From Candidatus Latescibacterota bacterium (GTDB lineage Bacteria; Latescibacterota; UBA2968; GCA-2709665), in assembly GCA_030746455.1 (NCBI GenBank), contig JASLMQ010000724.1:1-18084 (forward strand): DNA of 18,084 bases, read 5' to 3'. Below are positions 1 through 7,421 of the stretch, piece after piece. How positions within the stretch are numbered: the first letter of the stretch is position 1; the number at the start of each line of letters is the position of its first letter. The notes under the pieces are model-generated. The model saw only the letters and a list, made by a program, of their open reading frames with translations. It was not told the DNA's origin and made no database searches. A program made the position numbers and the translations under genes.

Positions 1-126
1 GAGATGCTCGAGCAGACGTTTGCGTACGTGCGGGATAGCGGGATGGAGGCGACGACGTTCGAGGATGAGTGGCGAAAGATTCAAGATCAAACGCAACCAC
101 AGATGCACACCGATAGACACCGATGA
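1..126 (+). CDS. 3' end of an upstream CDS (41 residues visible), unrecognised
   Basis: Frame 1 is open from the first base to a TGA at 124-126. The visible tail contains the stretch FAYVRDSGMEATTFEDEWRK and then a low-complexity end, QPQMHTDRHR. The first part is helical and charged like the C-terminus of a cytoplasmic enzyme; I do not recognise the family. A polysaccharide-deacetylase-type ending is possible but is only a guess. The last dozen codons and the stop fall inside a short ACCACAGATG-type repeat, so the repeat appears to have supplied the C-terminus. The gene is truncated by the window edge, not visibly broken. Confidence 0.55.
   Translation, partial: EMLEQTFAYVRDSGMEATTFEDEWRKIQDQTQPQMHTDRHR
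92..126 (+). repeat. ACCACAGATG/ACACCGATAGACACCGATG short repeat
   Basis: The sequence begins CGCAACCACAGATG and continues with two near-copies of an ACACCGAT unit (positions 107-114 and 117-124). A related start, CGCAACCACAGACG, occurs at 4947-4960. Repeats of this form are, from general knowledge, scattered in intergenic regions of several planctomycete-like lineages. Here it overlaps the end of the upstream CDS. Confidence 0.5.
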
Positions 127-230
127 GGCAGCTCGAGAGCCCTGGGAACCGGGGATGGAGCCACCCAGGCGATTCATCGCCAGGGGCAGGCTGGGCCCAG
201 ATTACTGCTGATCGGTAGAGACCACGAACC

Positions 231-1361
231 GTGCTACACAACGAGCAGGAACACGACCAGGAGGTGCAGGCGCTGTGGGGGGCCTATCGTGAGGGCCGGA
301 ACACGCGCGTGCCAATCACGTTCGCGTGCGACGAACAGGTGTGGCTGAAGGCCTCGGGCCGGCGCTTCGGTGACTTCTATCGGATTCCCGAGGTGCATCT
401 GCAGGCCCAGCTGGAGGGTCAGCTCTGGTTCAGACGCAACGTGGTGGGCGACGGCGAATCGGGCTTGCCGGACACCTGGCGGGTGATCGTGCGGGACTGG
501 ATGGAGGAGAACGACTTCTGCGGGTGCAAGGTGGTCTACCAGGAGGACGACTACGCCTGGGGCCTGCCGCTGGAGGTACCGAAGGAGGACCTGCTCGGCT
601 ACCTGGGCGACCTTGACCCGGATCGGCAGGTCGAATGCAGCCACAGCTACCGGATGTACTGTGCCCTGCGGGAGCTGACCGACGGGATGACGTTCCACGG
701 CCGACCCGTAGAGGTGGTTCGGCCGGGCGGCGGCACCACGGGCCTGTTCACGAAGGGATCCGAGATCCGAGGCATCGACGCCCTGTGTATGGACCTCTAC
801 GACGATCCCGAGTTCGCCCACGCGTTCCTCGATCTGTTCACGGACATGACGATCGCTCGCATCAGGGCGTGGCGAAGGCTGGACGGGGACGGTGATCCGG
901 ACCTCGCCAATCCGGACCGATTCCATTTCCCCGACGACAGCATCCAGCTGCTGTCCCCGGATCTGTACGAGCGGTTCGTGATGCCGCGTCACGAGCGGCT
1001 CTACCGGGAGATGACGACCGGTGACCGGTCGCTGCATCTGTGCGGGTACGCGACGCAGCATTTCGACTCGCTGGCAAAGCGGCTCGGGGTGACCAGCATC
1101 GACGGTCCCGGGCCGTTCGTGGATCACGGCAAGCACCTGGAGCAGTACGGTACGGATTTCAGCTTTGCCGCGCAGATGGATCACACCATACTGGAGCAGG
1201 GAACCAGGGAAGAGATTCGTGCGATGATGAGATCGATCCTGAATCCCACCGTCAAGATACCGGGTCGGTTTCAGCTTATGGGTTTCGTCAACAAGCTCAC
1301 CCCCCTGGAGAACGTCCGGGCGTGTTACGAGGCGGGCAGGGAATTCGGCGTGATTTCGTGA
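231..1361 (+). CDS. URO-D / MtaA-superfamily protein (methyltransferase-like)
   Basis: This 376-residue protein belongs to the uroporphyrinogen-decarboxylase/corrinoid methyltransferase superfamily, a TIM-barrel family near 340-380 residues. Support comes from the N-terminal pattern (AYREGRNTRVPITF), the SPDLYERFVMPRHERLY segment, an LHLCGYA strand with H269 and C271, and the C-terminal TPLENVRACYEAGREFG. In MtaA/MtbA-type methyltransferases an HxC plus a later Cys binds zinc for thiolate transfer; the later Cys is not at the usual place just before TPxEN, so metal binding is uncertain. The start is GTG with only a weak upstream purine run (GTAGAG at 215-220); the remnant paralogue at 9056 supports an N-terminus about here. 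The DegT gene follows after 31 bp. It is not haem uroporphyrinogen decarboxylase by context; the substrate is unknown. Confidence 0.85.
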   Translation: MLHNEQEHDQEVQALWGAYREGRNTRVPITFACDEQVWLKASGRRFGDFYRIPEVHLQAQLEGQLWFRRNVVGDGESGLPDTWRVIVRDWMEENDFCGCKVVYQEDDYAWGLPLEVPKEDLLGYLGDLDPDRQVECSHSYRMYCALRELTDGMTFHGRPVEVVRPGGGTTGLFTKGSEIRGIDALCMDLYDDPEFAHAFLDLFTDMTIARIRAWRRLDGDGDPDLANPDRFHFPDDSIQLLSPDLYERFVMPRHERLYREMTTGDRSLHLCGYATQHFDSLAKRLGVTSIDGPGPFVDHGKHLEQYGTDFSFAAQMDHTILEQGTREEIRAMMRSILNPTVKIPGRFQLMGFVNKLTPLENVRACYEAGREFGVIS

Positions 1362-1392
1362 TGCCCGTCTGATCGGCTATTGGGAGGTCGAC

Positions 1393-2775
1393 GTGTCTCA
1401 TTCCGAAGCAGATAAGCAGCTGGCACTTCACGGAGGGAAGAAGGCGGTTCCTCAGATCGAGGCCGAGGAGGAGCCGAAAGTCGGGGTGGAGGAGTTCATG
1501 GCCCTGGCGGAGCGATTCGGATTCTCGGACGAGGCCCTGGCGAGGATCCGGTCGGCCGTAGCGGAGGAGGACATGGGGGCGGGGCCCTACCTGTCCAGCT
1601 ACCGGACCTCGCCCCGGCACGAGCCCAGCCGGACCGCGCTCGAGTCTCTGGCCAGGGAGACCTTCGGCGTCGAGCACGCGCTGGCGGTGAGCTCGGGCAC
1701 GGCAGCGCTTCACTCCGCCTTCGTGGCGGCGGGCGTCGGGCCGGGTACGGAGGTGATCTGCCCCGCCATCGGGTTCTACGCCACGGCGGCCGAGGTCGTG
1801 CACGCCAAGGGGATCCCCGTCTTCTGCGACGTGGACACGTCCATGGGGATGGATCCGGGAAAGATCGAAGACCTCATCACGCCGAGGACCGTGGCCCTCG
1901 CGCCGACGCACGTGATGGGCAGCGTGTGCGATATGGGCGCGATTGTGGAGGTGGCACGCAAGCACGACCTGAAGGTGATAGAGGACTGCGCGCAGTCGTG
2001 CGGCGGGAAGTTCGATGGGCAGTACGTGGGCACGTTCGGCGACCTGGGCTGCTTCAGCATCTCGGTCTACAAGATTATCGGCGGCGGGGAGGGCGGCCTC
2101 GTGCTGACCGACGATGAGCGGCTGTACAATCGGGCCCAACAGCTGGCCGAGTGCGGCGGACTCTGGAGGCCCGATCGGTTTGCACCGCCCCGGTACGAAG
2201 GCGAGCTGTTCTGCGGCACGAACTACCGGATATCCGATCTGGAGGCAGCGCTCGACGTGGTCCAGCTGGGCCGCATGCCGGAGACGGTGAGGCAGTACCG
2301 CCAGGCGAAACAACGCATCCTGACGCAGCTCAAACGGTATCGCGAGATCGAGCCCCAGAAGCTGAACGACGCGCAGGGCGAGGTCGGCTACCTGATCCGG
2401 TTCTACCCCGAGACCTACGAGCTGGGGCACCGTGTTGTGGAGGCGCTGAACGCCGAGGGCATCGGGTGCGGGATGAAGGGCGAGGGCGGGAAGCCGGACT
2501 GGCACCTCTCGGCGGATATGCTGCCGATCACGCTGAAGTCCGGAGCCACGGAGGAAGGATGCCCCTACACGTGCCCGATCTACCTCGAGCGAGGGGGATC
2601 GGCCGAGTACCGGAAGGGGGACTGCCCCGTGGCCGAAGACCTGTTCCATCGGGTGGTGTCGATCCGCGTGAACCCGTGGTACAGCGAGGCAGACTGCGAT
2701 GCCATTGCGCAGGGGATGAATAAGGTCTTCGGTGCTTTGTGTACTGAAGACCCAGAGGCGGTTGCGTGGTTGTGA
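1393..2775 (+). CDS. DegT/DnrJ/EryC1/StrS-family PLP aminotransferase
   Basis: This 460-residue sugar aminotransferase-type enzyme (fold type I, PLP-dependent) would transfer an amino group, usually from glutamate or glutamine, to a keto-sugar or keto-inositol. Visible landmarks are the N-terminal LALHGGKKAVPQ typical of the family, SSGTAALHSAF for phosphate binding, IEDCAQSCGG (the Asp that contacts the pyridine nitrogen), and SVYKIIGGGEGG with the PLP lysine at K227. It is somewhat longer than the usual 370-420 residues, the extra being near the C-terminus (cysteine-containing GCPYTCPIYLERGG). The start is GTG with GGGAGG at 1382-1387, five bases upstream. It lies between a URO-D-like gene and a polysaccharide lyase, which suggests sugar catabolism or remodelling rather than antibiotic synthesis. 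The exact substrate cannot be read. Confidence 0.92.
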   Translation: MSHSEADKQLALHGGKKAVPQIEAEEEPKVGVEEFMALAERFGFSDEALARIRSAVAEEDMGAGPYLSSYRTSPRHEPSRTALESLARETFGVEHALAVSSGTAALHSAFVAAGVGPGTEVICPAIGFYATAAEVVHAKGIPVFCDVDTSMGMDPGKIEDLITPRTVALAPTHVMGSVCDMGAIVEVARKHDLKVIEDCAQSCGGKFDGQYVGTFGDLGCFSISVYKIIGGGEGGLVLTDDERLYNRAQQLAECGGLWRPDRFAPPRYEGELFCGTNYRISDLEAALDVVQLGRMPETVRQYRQAKQRILTQLKRYREIEPQKLNDAQGEVGYLIRFYPETYELGHRVVEALNAEGIGCGMKGEGGKPDWHLSADMLPITLKSGATEEGCPYTCPIYLERGGSAEYRKGDCPVAEDLFHRVVSIRVNPWYSEADCDAIAQGMNKVFGALCTEDPEAVAWL

Positions 2776-2791
2776 AAGAGGCGGGTGACCC

Positions 2792-2818
2792 GGGGTCAGA
2801 CGTCAGAAGTGAGACCCC
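2792..2818. repeat. Imperfect GTCAGA-type repeat with GGGGTC/GACCCC stem
   Basis: GGGGTC at 2792-2797 pairs perfectly with GACCCC at 2813-2818 across a 15-base loop rich in TCAGA/GTCAGA units. It lies between the aminotransferase stop and the lyase start. There is no U-run, so it is not a standard terminator; it resembles a short dispersed repeat. Confidence 0.4.
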
Positions 2819-2845
2819 CCTCCGCCAGCACGCTGGCTACGGAGG
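2819..2845. repeat. Strong hairpin just upstream of the PL8 start
   Basis: CCTCCG (2819-2824) pairs with CGGAGG (2840-2845), and CCAGC (2825-2829) pairs with GCTGG (2832-2836). This gives 11 paired bases with a 2-base loop and a 3-base bulge. The right arm (GGCTACGGAGG) resembles the GGCTACGGTGG arm of the repeat near 16472, so it may be a copy of the same repeat family. It ends 17 bases before the lyase ATG and would sit in the leader mRNA, where it could modulate translation or stability (inference). Confidence 0.5.
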
Positions 2846-2862
2846 GCAGGCGAGAGAACTCA

Positions 2863-4917
2863 ATGGCTGACAGGCCATACCGCGACATGATGGTGGTGAG
2901 GGAGCGGCTGCTGGGGCCGCTGTATGCCGCGCCGGACCGGGATGAGGTACACCGTCTGGTAGAGACCCAGAAGCGTGACGGCAGCTGGGCCGATGTGGAC
3001 TACGCGGACATGTCGACGGTCAACTGGCGCCCTCTCGAACACCTGAACCGCGTCCTGATGCTGGCACAGGGATACCGGGCGATCCGCTCGGCTGCTTACG
3101 GTGACATTCAGGTCAGGGAGACGATTTCCAGGGGGCTCGACTTCTGGCTGAAGCACGACTTCATCCGGCCGTGGTGGTACGAGACGATCGGCACGCCCGG
3201 CGTGATGTCGAAGGTGCTCTTGTTGTTCGACGGCGAGCTGACCGACGCACAGCGCGAGAAGGGCCTGGAGATCGTCGATCGCGCCACGATGACGTCGACG
3301 GGTCAGAACCTGGTGTGGCATGCGTCGATCGTGGCCGCTGGAGGGATCTTGAGACGCGATCCCCGACGGGTGGCACGGGCGTATCGTCGCATCTCGCGCG
3401 AGATTCGGATCACGACCGAAGAGGGCATCCAGCCGGATTTCAGCTTCCACCAGCACGGTCCGTGCCTGTACAACCACGGATATGGTGCGGACTTCACGAC
3501 CGACTGCGCGCGGCTGGCGGCGCTGCTGTCCGGAACGGCCTTCGCCTTCCCTAGGGAGAAGGTGGATATCCTGACGCGCTACATCCTGGATGGCTCCCAG
3601 TGGATGGCGAGGGGTCGAACCCCCGAGTACGGTGCCAAGGGACGCGAGATCACCCGCGCAGGCCAGCGGGTGGACTACCTCCGGGCCGCGTGCAGACACA
3701 TGCTTCGCGTCGATACGGGACGAGAGCAGGAGTTCCGTGATCTGGCGGCGCGGACGTCCAAACGCATCCGACCTCCGCTGGAGGGCAATCGCCACTTCTG
3801 GCGTGCCGATCTGATGATGCATCACCGGCGAGGGTACACGGCCTCGGCTCGGATGCATTCGGATCGGAACGCGAACACCGACGGCCTCTCCGGGTGTTAC
3901 GAAGGGCTCAAGAGCCATCTTCTCGCAGACGGGTGCAATTACCTCTACCGGACCGGCGAGGAATATGTGGACATCTTCCCCGCCTGGGATTGGCGGAAGG
4001 TCCCCGGGACGACAGCCGTGCAGGGCCCCGAGCGAAGCGGGGAGCCGCGCCGGAAGGGAACGACGTCGTTCGTGGGGGGCGTGTCTGACGGTGCGTACGG
4101 CGTGGCGGCCTTCGACCTCAAGCGGAGCGGGCTCGTAGCTCGGAAGGCCTGGTTCTTCTTCGACGACGAGTACGTGTGCCTGGGAGCGGGAATCACCTGC
4201 CAGAGCCACGGCCGGGTGGCCACTGCCGTGAACCAGTGCCACCTGCGCGGAAAGGTCGTCACGGGCAACGGAGAGACGGTTGCCGCTCCGTCGGGCGAGA
4301 CGCGATCGCTTGAGGGCCCGACATGGGTCCACCACGACGGGGTCGCCTATGTCTTTCCGGAGGCGTCCGACCTGAGGCTTCGGGCCGGGGATCAGACGGG
4401 GAGCTGGAAGCTGATCAGCTCGCAGTCCTCGGATGATTCCGTGGCCCACGACTTGTTCAAGCTGTGGATCGATCACGGCACGAGGCCGAAGGCGGCGGAG
4501 TATGCGTATACGGTCGTTCCCGATGTGACGGTGGGGGATGCGAAGCGATATGCACGCGACGTGCCGGTAACTGTGCTGCGCAACGAGCGCGACCTGCAGG
4601 CCGTGCGGCACCGCGGGCTTCGACTGACGGGGATCGCGTTCTACAGGCCGGGGACCCTCGCGGTCTCGAAGGCGCTGGCGGTCGGTGTTGATCGCGCGTG
4701 CCTGGTGATGGTTCGCCGGCGGGGGAAGAGGCTGGCGGTCACGGCGGCCAATCCCCGCAACCGCAAGATGACGGTGAACGTGACGGTGAGCAAGCGACTG
4801 AGCGGGGAGGACGTCCGCAGGTGCGGCAAGGGATCGTCGCGCGTGCGGATCGATCTCCCGGGGGGGATGTACGCGGGGCAGAGCGTGACGCGGAACGTCA
4901 GTGTCGATGGCCGATAG
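2863..4917 (+). CDS. Polysaccharide lyase family 8 enzyme (chondroitin AC/hyaluronate lyase-like)
   Basis: This 684-residue enzyme would cleave uronic-acid-containing glycans by beta-elimination. The N-terminal half is the alpha/alpha toroid, with N149 in TGQNLVWH, H198 and Y207 in the FHQHGPCLYNHGYG segment, and R261/R265 in KGREITR. The central super-sandwich begins around residue 330, with E347 and the signature DIFPAWDWRKVPGTT. Spacing H198-Y207 (9) and H198-R261 (63) equals that of His225, Tyr234 and Arg288 in Pedobacter chondroitinase AC (recalled from memory), so the catalytic set appears complete. I chose ATG 2863 (MADRPYRD) over an in-frame GTG at 2785, because the extra 26 residues are encoded by repeat-like hairpin DNA. 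Length matches the family (about 650-750). No signal peptide is visible. A short GC hairpin lies inside the gene at 4026-4042. Confidence 0.9.
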   Translation: MADRPYRDMMVVRERLLGPLYAAPDRDEVHRLVETQKRDGSWADVDYADMSTVNWRPLEHLNRVLMLAQGYRAIRSAAYGDIQVRETISRGLDFWLKHDFIRPWWYETIGTPGVMSKVLLLFDGELTDAQREKGLEIVDRATMTSTGQNLVWHASIVAAGGILRRDPRRVARAYRRISREIRITTEEGIQPDFSFHQHGPCLYNHGYGADFTTDCARLAALLSGTAFAFPREKVDILTRYILDGSQWMARGRTPEYGAKGREITRAGQRVDYLRAACRHMLRVDTGREQEFRDLAARTSKRIRPPLEGNRHFWRADLMMHHRRGYTASARMHSDRNANTDGLSGCYEGLKSHLLADGCNYLYRTGEEYVDIFPAWDWRKVPGTTAVQGPERSGEPRRKGTTSFVGGVSDGAYGVAAFDLKRSGLVARKAWFFFDDEYVCLGAGITCQSHGRVATAVNQCHLRGKVVTGNGETVAAPSGETRSLEGPTWVHHDGVAYVFPEASDLRLRAGDQTGSWKLISSQSSDDSVAHDLFKLWIDHGTRPKAAEYAYTVVPDVTVGDAKRYARDVPVTVLRNERDLQAVRHRGLRLTGIAFYRPGTLAVSKALAVGVDRACLVMVRRRGKRLAVTAANPRNRKMTVNVTVSKRLSGEDVRRCGKGSSRVRIDLPGGMYAGQSVTRNVSVDGR

Positions 4918-4946
4918 GAGAGGCCGCGGAGGCCATCGAACGGCAT

Positions 4947-4980
4947 CGCAACCACAGACGAATCCCGGATTACGTCCGGG
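4947..4980. repeat. CGCAACCACAGACG repeat copy plus a small hairpin
   Basis: CGCAACCACAGACG at 4947-4960 matches 13 of 14 bases of the copy at 92-105. It is followed by CCCGGA-TTACG-TCCGGG (4964-4980), a perfect 6-bp stem without a T-run. It lies in the 296-bp gap after the lyase, where I see no convincing gene. The rest of the gap (4981-5167) holds no recognisable signal. A weak terminator role is possible but not supported by a U-tract. Confidence 0.4.
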
Positions 4981-5167
4981 ACAGGCACTGGTACACGCCG
5001 ATGAAGGCACGAGACCTGGTCGGGCTGCGGAGGTTCTGACTGACTCCGGGCGTTCGGCCGACCACTGCGGCGCACTCGGGGGCAGCAAGCGTTTGGGTCG
5101 AGCACCGATGGTACCCGGGCTCCCGAGGTTCTGTACTGCCACAAGGGAAAGTTAACCCAGAAGCTGG

Positions 5168-5200
5168 CACCACGAAGCACACGAAGCGCACGAGGATCAC
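5168..5200 (+). repeat. 9-bp-period CACGAAGCN tandem repeat
   Basis: After CAC at 5168-5170, three consecutive 9-base units (CACGAAGCA, CACGAAGCG, CACGAGGAT) occupy 5171-5197, followed by CAC. This ACCACGAAG-type repeat is, from general knowledge, frequent between genes in planctomycete-like genomes. It ends directly against the ribosome-binding site of the aldo/keto reductase. Confidence 0.6.
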
Positions 5201-5213
5201 AGGGGGATGCGAT

Positions 5214-6281
5214 ATGCAGATGAGACGGCTGGGCAGGACGGGGCTGCAGGTGACGGCGATCGGCTGTGGCGGGATTCCCATCTTTCGGGCGGAGAAGCCC
5301 GAGGCGGTGAAGGTTCTGCGGCACGCGATGGACAACGGGATCAACTACTTCGACACGGCACGCGGATACGACAAGGGCGGGAGCGAGGAACGCCTGAGCG
5401 AGGCGATCGAGGGACGGCGGGACGAGGTGATCATCGGGTCCAAGGCGACGGTACGGAAGGCCGACGAGATGATGGCGGCCATTGAGGAGAGCCTGAAGAC
5501 GCTCAAGACCGACATGATCGAGGTCTACAAGCTCCACCACGTGATCACGCCGGAAGAATGGGCCGAGGTGACCGGGCCCGGCGGGGCGATGGAGGCGCTG
5601 GTGAAGGCTCGGGAGCAGGGCAAGATCCAGTGGATCGGCATCAGCGGGCACCGGCCCGAGGTCCTCGCAGAGGCCGTCAAGAGCGATATGATCGATGTGC
5701 TTCTGGTTCCGTTCAACTTCGTGAAGGACGAGCCGGCCACGGAGCTGTTCCCGCACACGGAGGCGCACGACGTGGGTGTGACGATCATGAAGCCGATCGG
5801 GGGATCGCTGTTCCAGCACGCGGACATCTGCCTCCGCTGGGTCCTGCAGTACAAGGAGGTCAGCACGATCTGCGTGGGGATGTGGAAGATGTGGGAGGTG
5901 GACCAGAACGTCGTGGTGGGACAAAACCCGGAGCCACTCAATCCGGAAGAGCTCGAATGGCTGGCCGATGAGCGGGCACGGTGGGACGATGAGTACTGCC
6001 GCCTGTGCTACAAGTGCAAGGCCAAGTGCAAGGAGGACGTTCCCACGCGCAATCTGATGATCCTGGACCTGAACTATCGTCGGTTCGGGATGAAGCGGAT
6101 GATGGCGCAGGGGATTGACAAGCAGATCGAGGCGACCGCGGCGTGCGAGGCCTGCGACCACCACGAGTGCGAGGACTACTGCTCTTACTGCATGCCCTTG
6201 CCCGAGCTGATGAAGAAGCTGAACCGGACCTACACGCCGATCATCGAGGCCTACAGGGCGCGCGAGGCGCAGACGGCGTAG
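5214..6281 (+). CDS. Aldo/keto reductase with C-terminal Cys clusters (probable Fe-S)
   Basis: This 355-residue oxidoreductase has the AKR barrel at residues 1-240: RRLGRTGLQVTAIGCGG at the start, and the tetrad D47 (FDTARGY), Y52, K77 (GSKA) and H108 (KLHH). It would use NAD(P)H to reduce, or NAD(P)+ to oxidise, a sugar carbonyl or alcohol. After the barrel come two cysteine groups: C262-x2-C265-x2-C268-x3-C272, which is the ferredoxin-type 4Fe-4S pattern, and C311-x2-C314-x4-C319-x3-C323-x2-C326. Many relatives carry one ferredoxin-like motif; the second, longer group is less usual. The start is ATG with AGGGGG at 5201-5206, seven bases upstream. A URO-D-like gene begins 12 bp after the stop, which implies cotranscription. 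The substrate is not determinable from sequence. Confidence 0.9.
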   Translation: MQMRRLGRTGLQVTAIGCGGIPIFRAEKPEAVKVLRHAMDNGINYFDTARGYDKGGSEERLSEAIEGRRDEVIIGSKATVRKADEMMAAIEESLKTLKTDMIEVYKLHHVITPEEWAEVTGPGGAMEALVKAREQGKIQWIGISGHRPEVLAEAVKSDMIDVLLVPFNFVKDEPATELFPHTEAHDVGVTIMKPIGGSLFQHADICLRWVLQYKEVSTICVGMWKMWEVDQNVVVGQNPEPLNPEELEWLADERARWDDEYCRLCYKCKAKCKEDVPTRNLMILDLNYRRFGMKRMMAQGIDKQIEATAACEACDHHECEDYCSYCMPLPELMKKLNRTYTPIIEAYRAREAQTA

Positions 6282-6293
6282 GGGAGGACTCCT

Positions 6294-7421
6294 GTGACAC
6301 CGAAGGAACGTCTTCTGACGGCGCTGAAGGGAGGGATCCCCGACCGTGCTCCCATGCCGCTGCGCATGTGGAAGTTCCTGCGCAAATACTATGGCGATGG
6401 GGTTCCCCTGCTCGACAAGATTCTGAGGGCACACGACGAGTTCGGGATCGACGTGTGGTACTCGAGCGTCGGGTTTCCGCACCCCTGCTTCAGCCCGGTT
6501 GGGACGCCGTGGCGCGACGACGTGTCGGTGGAGATCGCGCACGAGGTCCGAGGGAACAGGAACTACTGGGAGCGGACGGTCCACACGCCGGAGGGAGACC
6601 TTCACGACGAGAAGTTCGCGCTGATCATCAAGGAGGGATCGGGAAGCGGCCCCGAGATCATGGAGCCGCTGGTCAAGGATCCGAAGCGCGACATCCCCCT
6701 GCTCCGGTACATGCAGCCTGATCCTGAGAAGACGACGTTCGACGGTGCGTGGGAGACGGATCGGCAGATCGGCGACAAGGGGCTGCTCGTGGCGAGCATC
6801 TACAGCCCCATCGACTGCCGGGATGTGATGCGCCCGGACGACTTCATGTTCCTGTATCACGATGACAGGGAGGCGTTCCGGGAGATCGTGGAGATCGGCG
6901 CCGAGGCGATGATGGCCGAGACGCGGAGGGTGCTCGAGGAGGGGTTGCGGGTGTTCCAGGCCTGGTGGTTCTATGCGTCGCCGAGCTACGGGTGGGGACC
7001 GAAGATCTACGAAGAGATGTTCCTGCCCCACGTGGTACGCCACGTGGAGCTGGTCCACAGCTACGATGGCATCTACGTGTACTACGACGATGGCAAGATG
7101 GCGGATTTCATGGATATGTACGTGTCCGCCGGAATCGACGCCATGATGACGCTGACCCCTCCGCCGATGGGCGATGCGGTGCCGAAAGAGGTCAAGGCGA
7201 AGTACGGGGACAGCCTTGCCCTGATGGGTGGGGTCGACGCGGTGAACGAGGTCTACCTGAGCAATCCGGATGAGATCCGGAAGATGACCAGGGAGCGCCT
7301 GGAGACGTACATGCCGGGCGGCGGGTACATCTTCGACGGGTCCAACTCGCTGGTGTATGAGACGCCACCGGAGAACGTCCACGCGCTTGCGGAGGCCGCA
7401 CAGGAATTCGGAGGCTATTGA
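6294..7421 (+). CDS. Second URO-D-superfamily protein
   Basis: This is a 375-residue URO-D-like TIM-barrel protein. The opening TPKERLLTALKGGIPDRAP is the classic family N-terminus, and the C-terminal TPPENVHALAEAAQEFGGY matches the family end. In the strand where gene 231-1361 has HxCG, this protein reads VYYDDGKMADF, and before TPPEN it has SNSLVYE rather than a Cys. The zinc-thiolate site of MtaA-type methyltransferases therefore appears absent, and its chemistry probably differs. The start is GTG, with a strong GGGGAGGA at 6281-6288 five bases upstream; that site overlaps the last base of the reductase stop codon. Its own stop TGA overlaps the ATG of the next gene (TGATG), so the three genes 5214-9001 are very likely one translation-coupled unit. 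Function is unassigned. Confidence 0.87.
   Translation: MTPKERLLTALKGGIPDRAPMPLRMWKFLRKYYGDGVPLLDKILRAHDEFGIDVWYSSVGFPHPCFSPVGTPWRDDVSVEIAHEVRGNRNYWERTVHTPEGDLHDEKFALIIKEGSGSGPEIMEPLVKDPKRDIPLLRYMQPDPEKTTFDGAWETDRQIGDKGLLVASIYSPIDCRDVMRPDDFMFLYHDDREAFREIVEIGAEAMMAETRRVLEEGLRVFQAWWFYASPSYGWGPKIYEEMFLPHVVRHVELVHSYDGIYVYYDDGKMADFMDMYVSAGIDAMMTLTPPPMGDAVPKEVKAKYGDSLALMGGVDAVNEVYLSNPDEIRKMTRERLETYMPGGGYIFDGSNSLVYETPPENVHALAEAAQEFGGY

Noticed and set aside
4964..4980. A Rho-independent terminator after the lyase
   Set aside because: The stem is only 6 bp and no T-run follows.
2860..5142. A 760-codon minus-strand open frame opposite the lyase
   Set aside because: The + strand protein has all PL8 catalytic residues; the antisense translation shows no domain.
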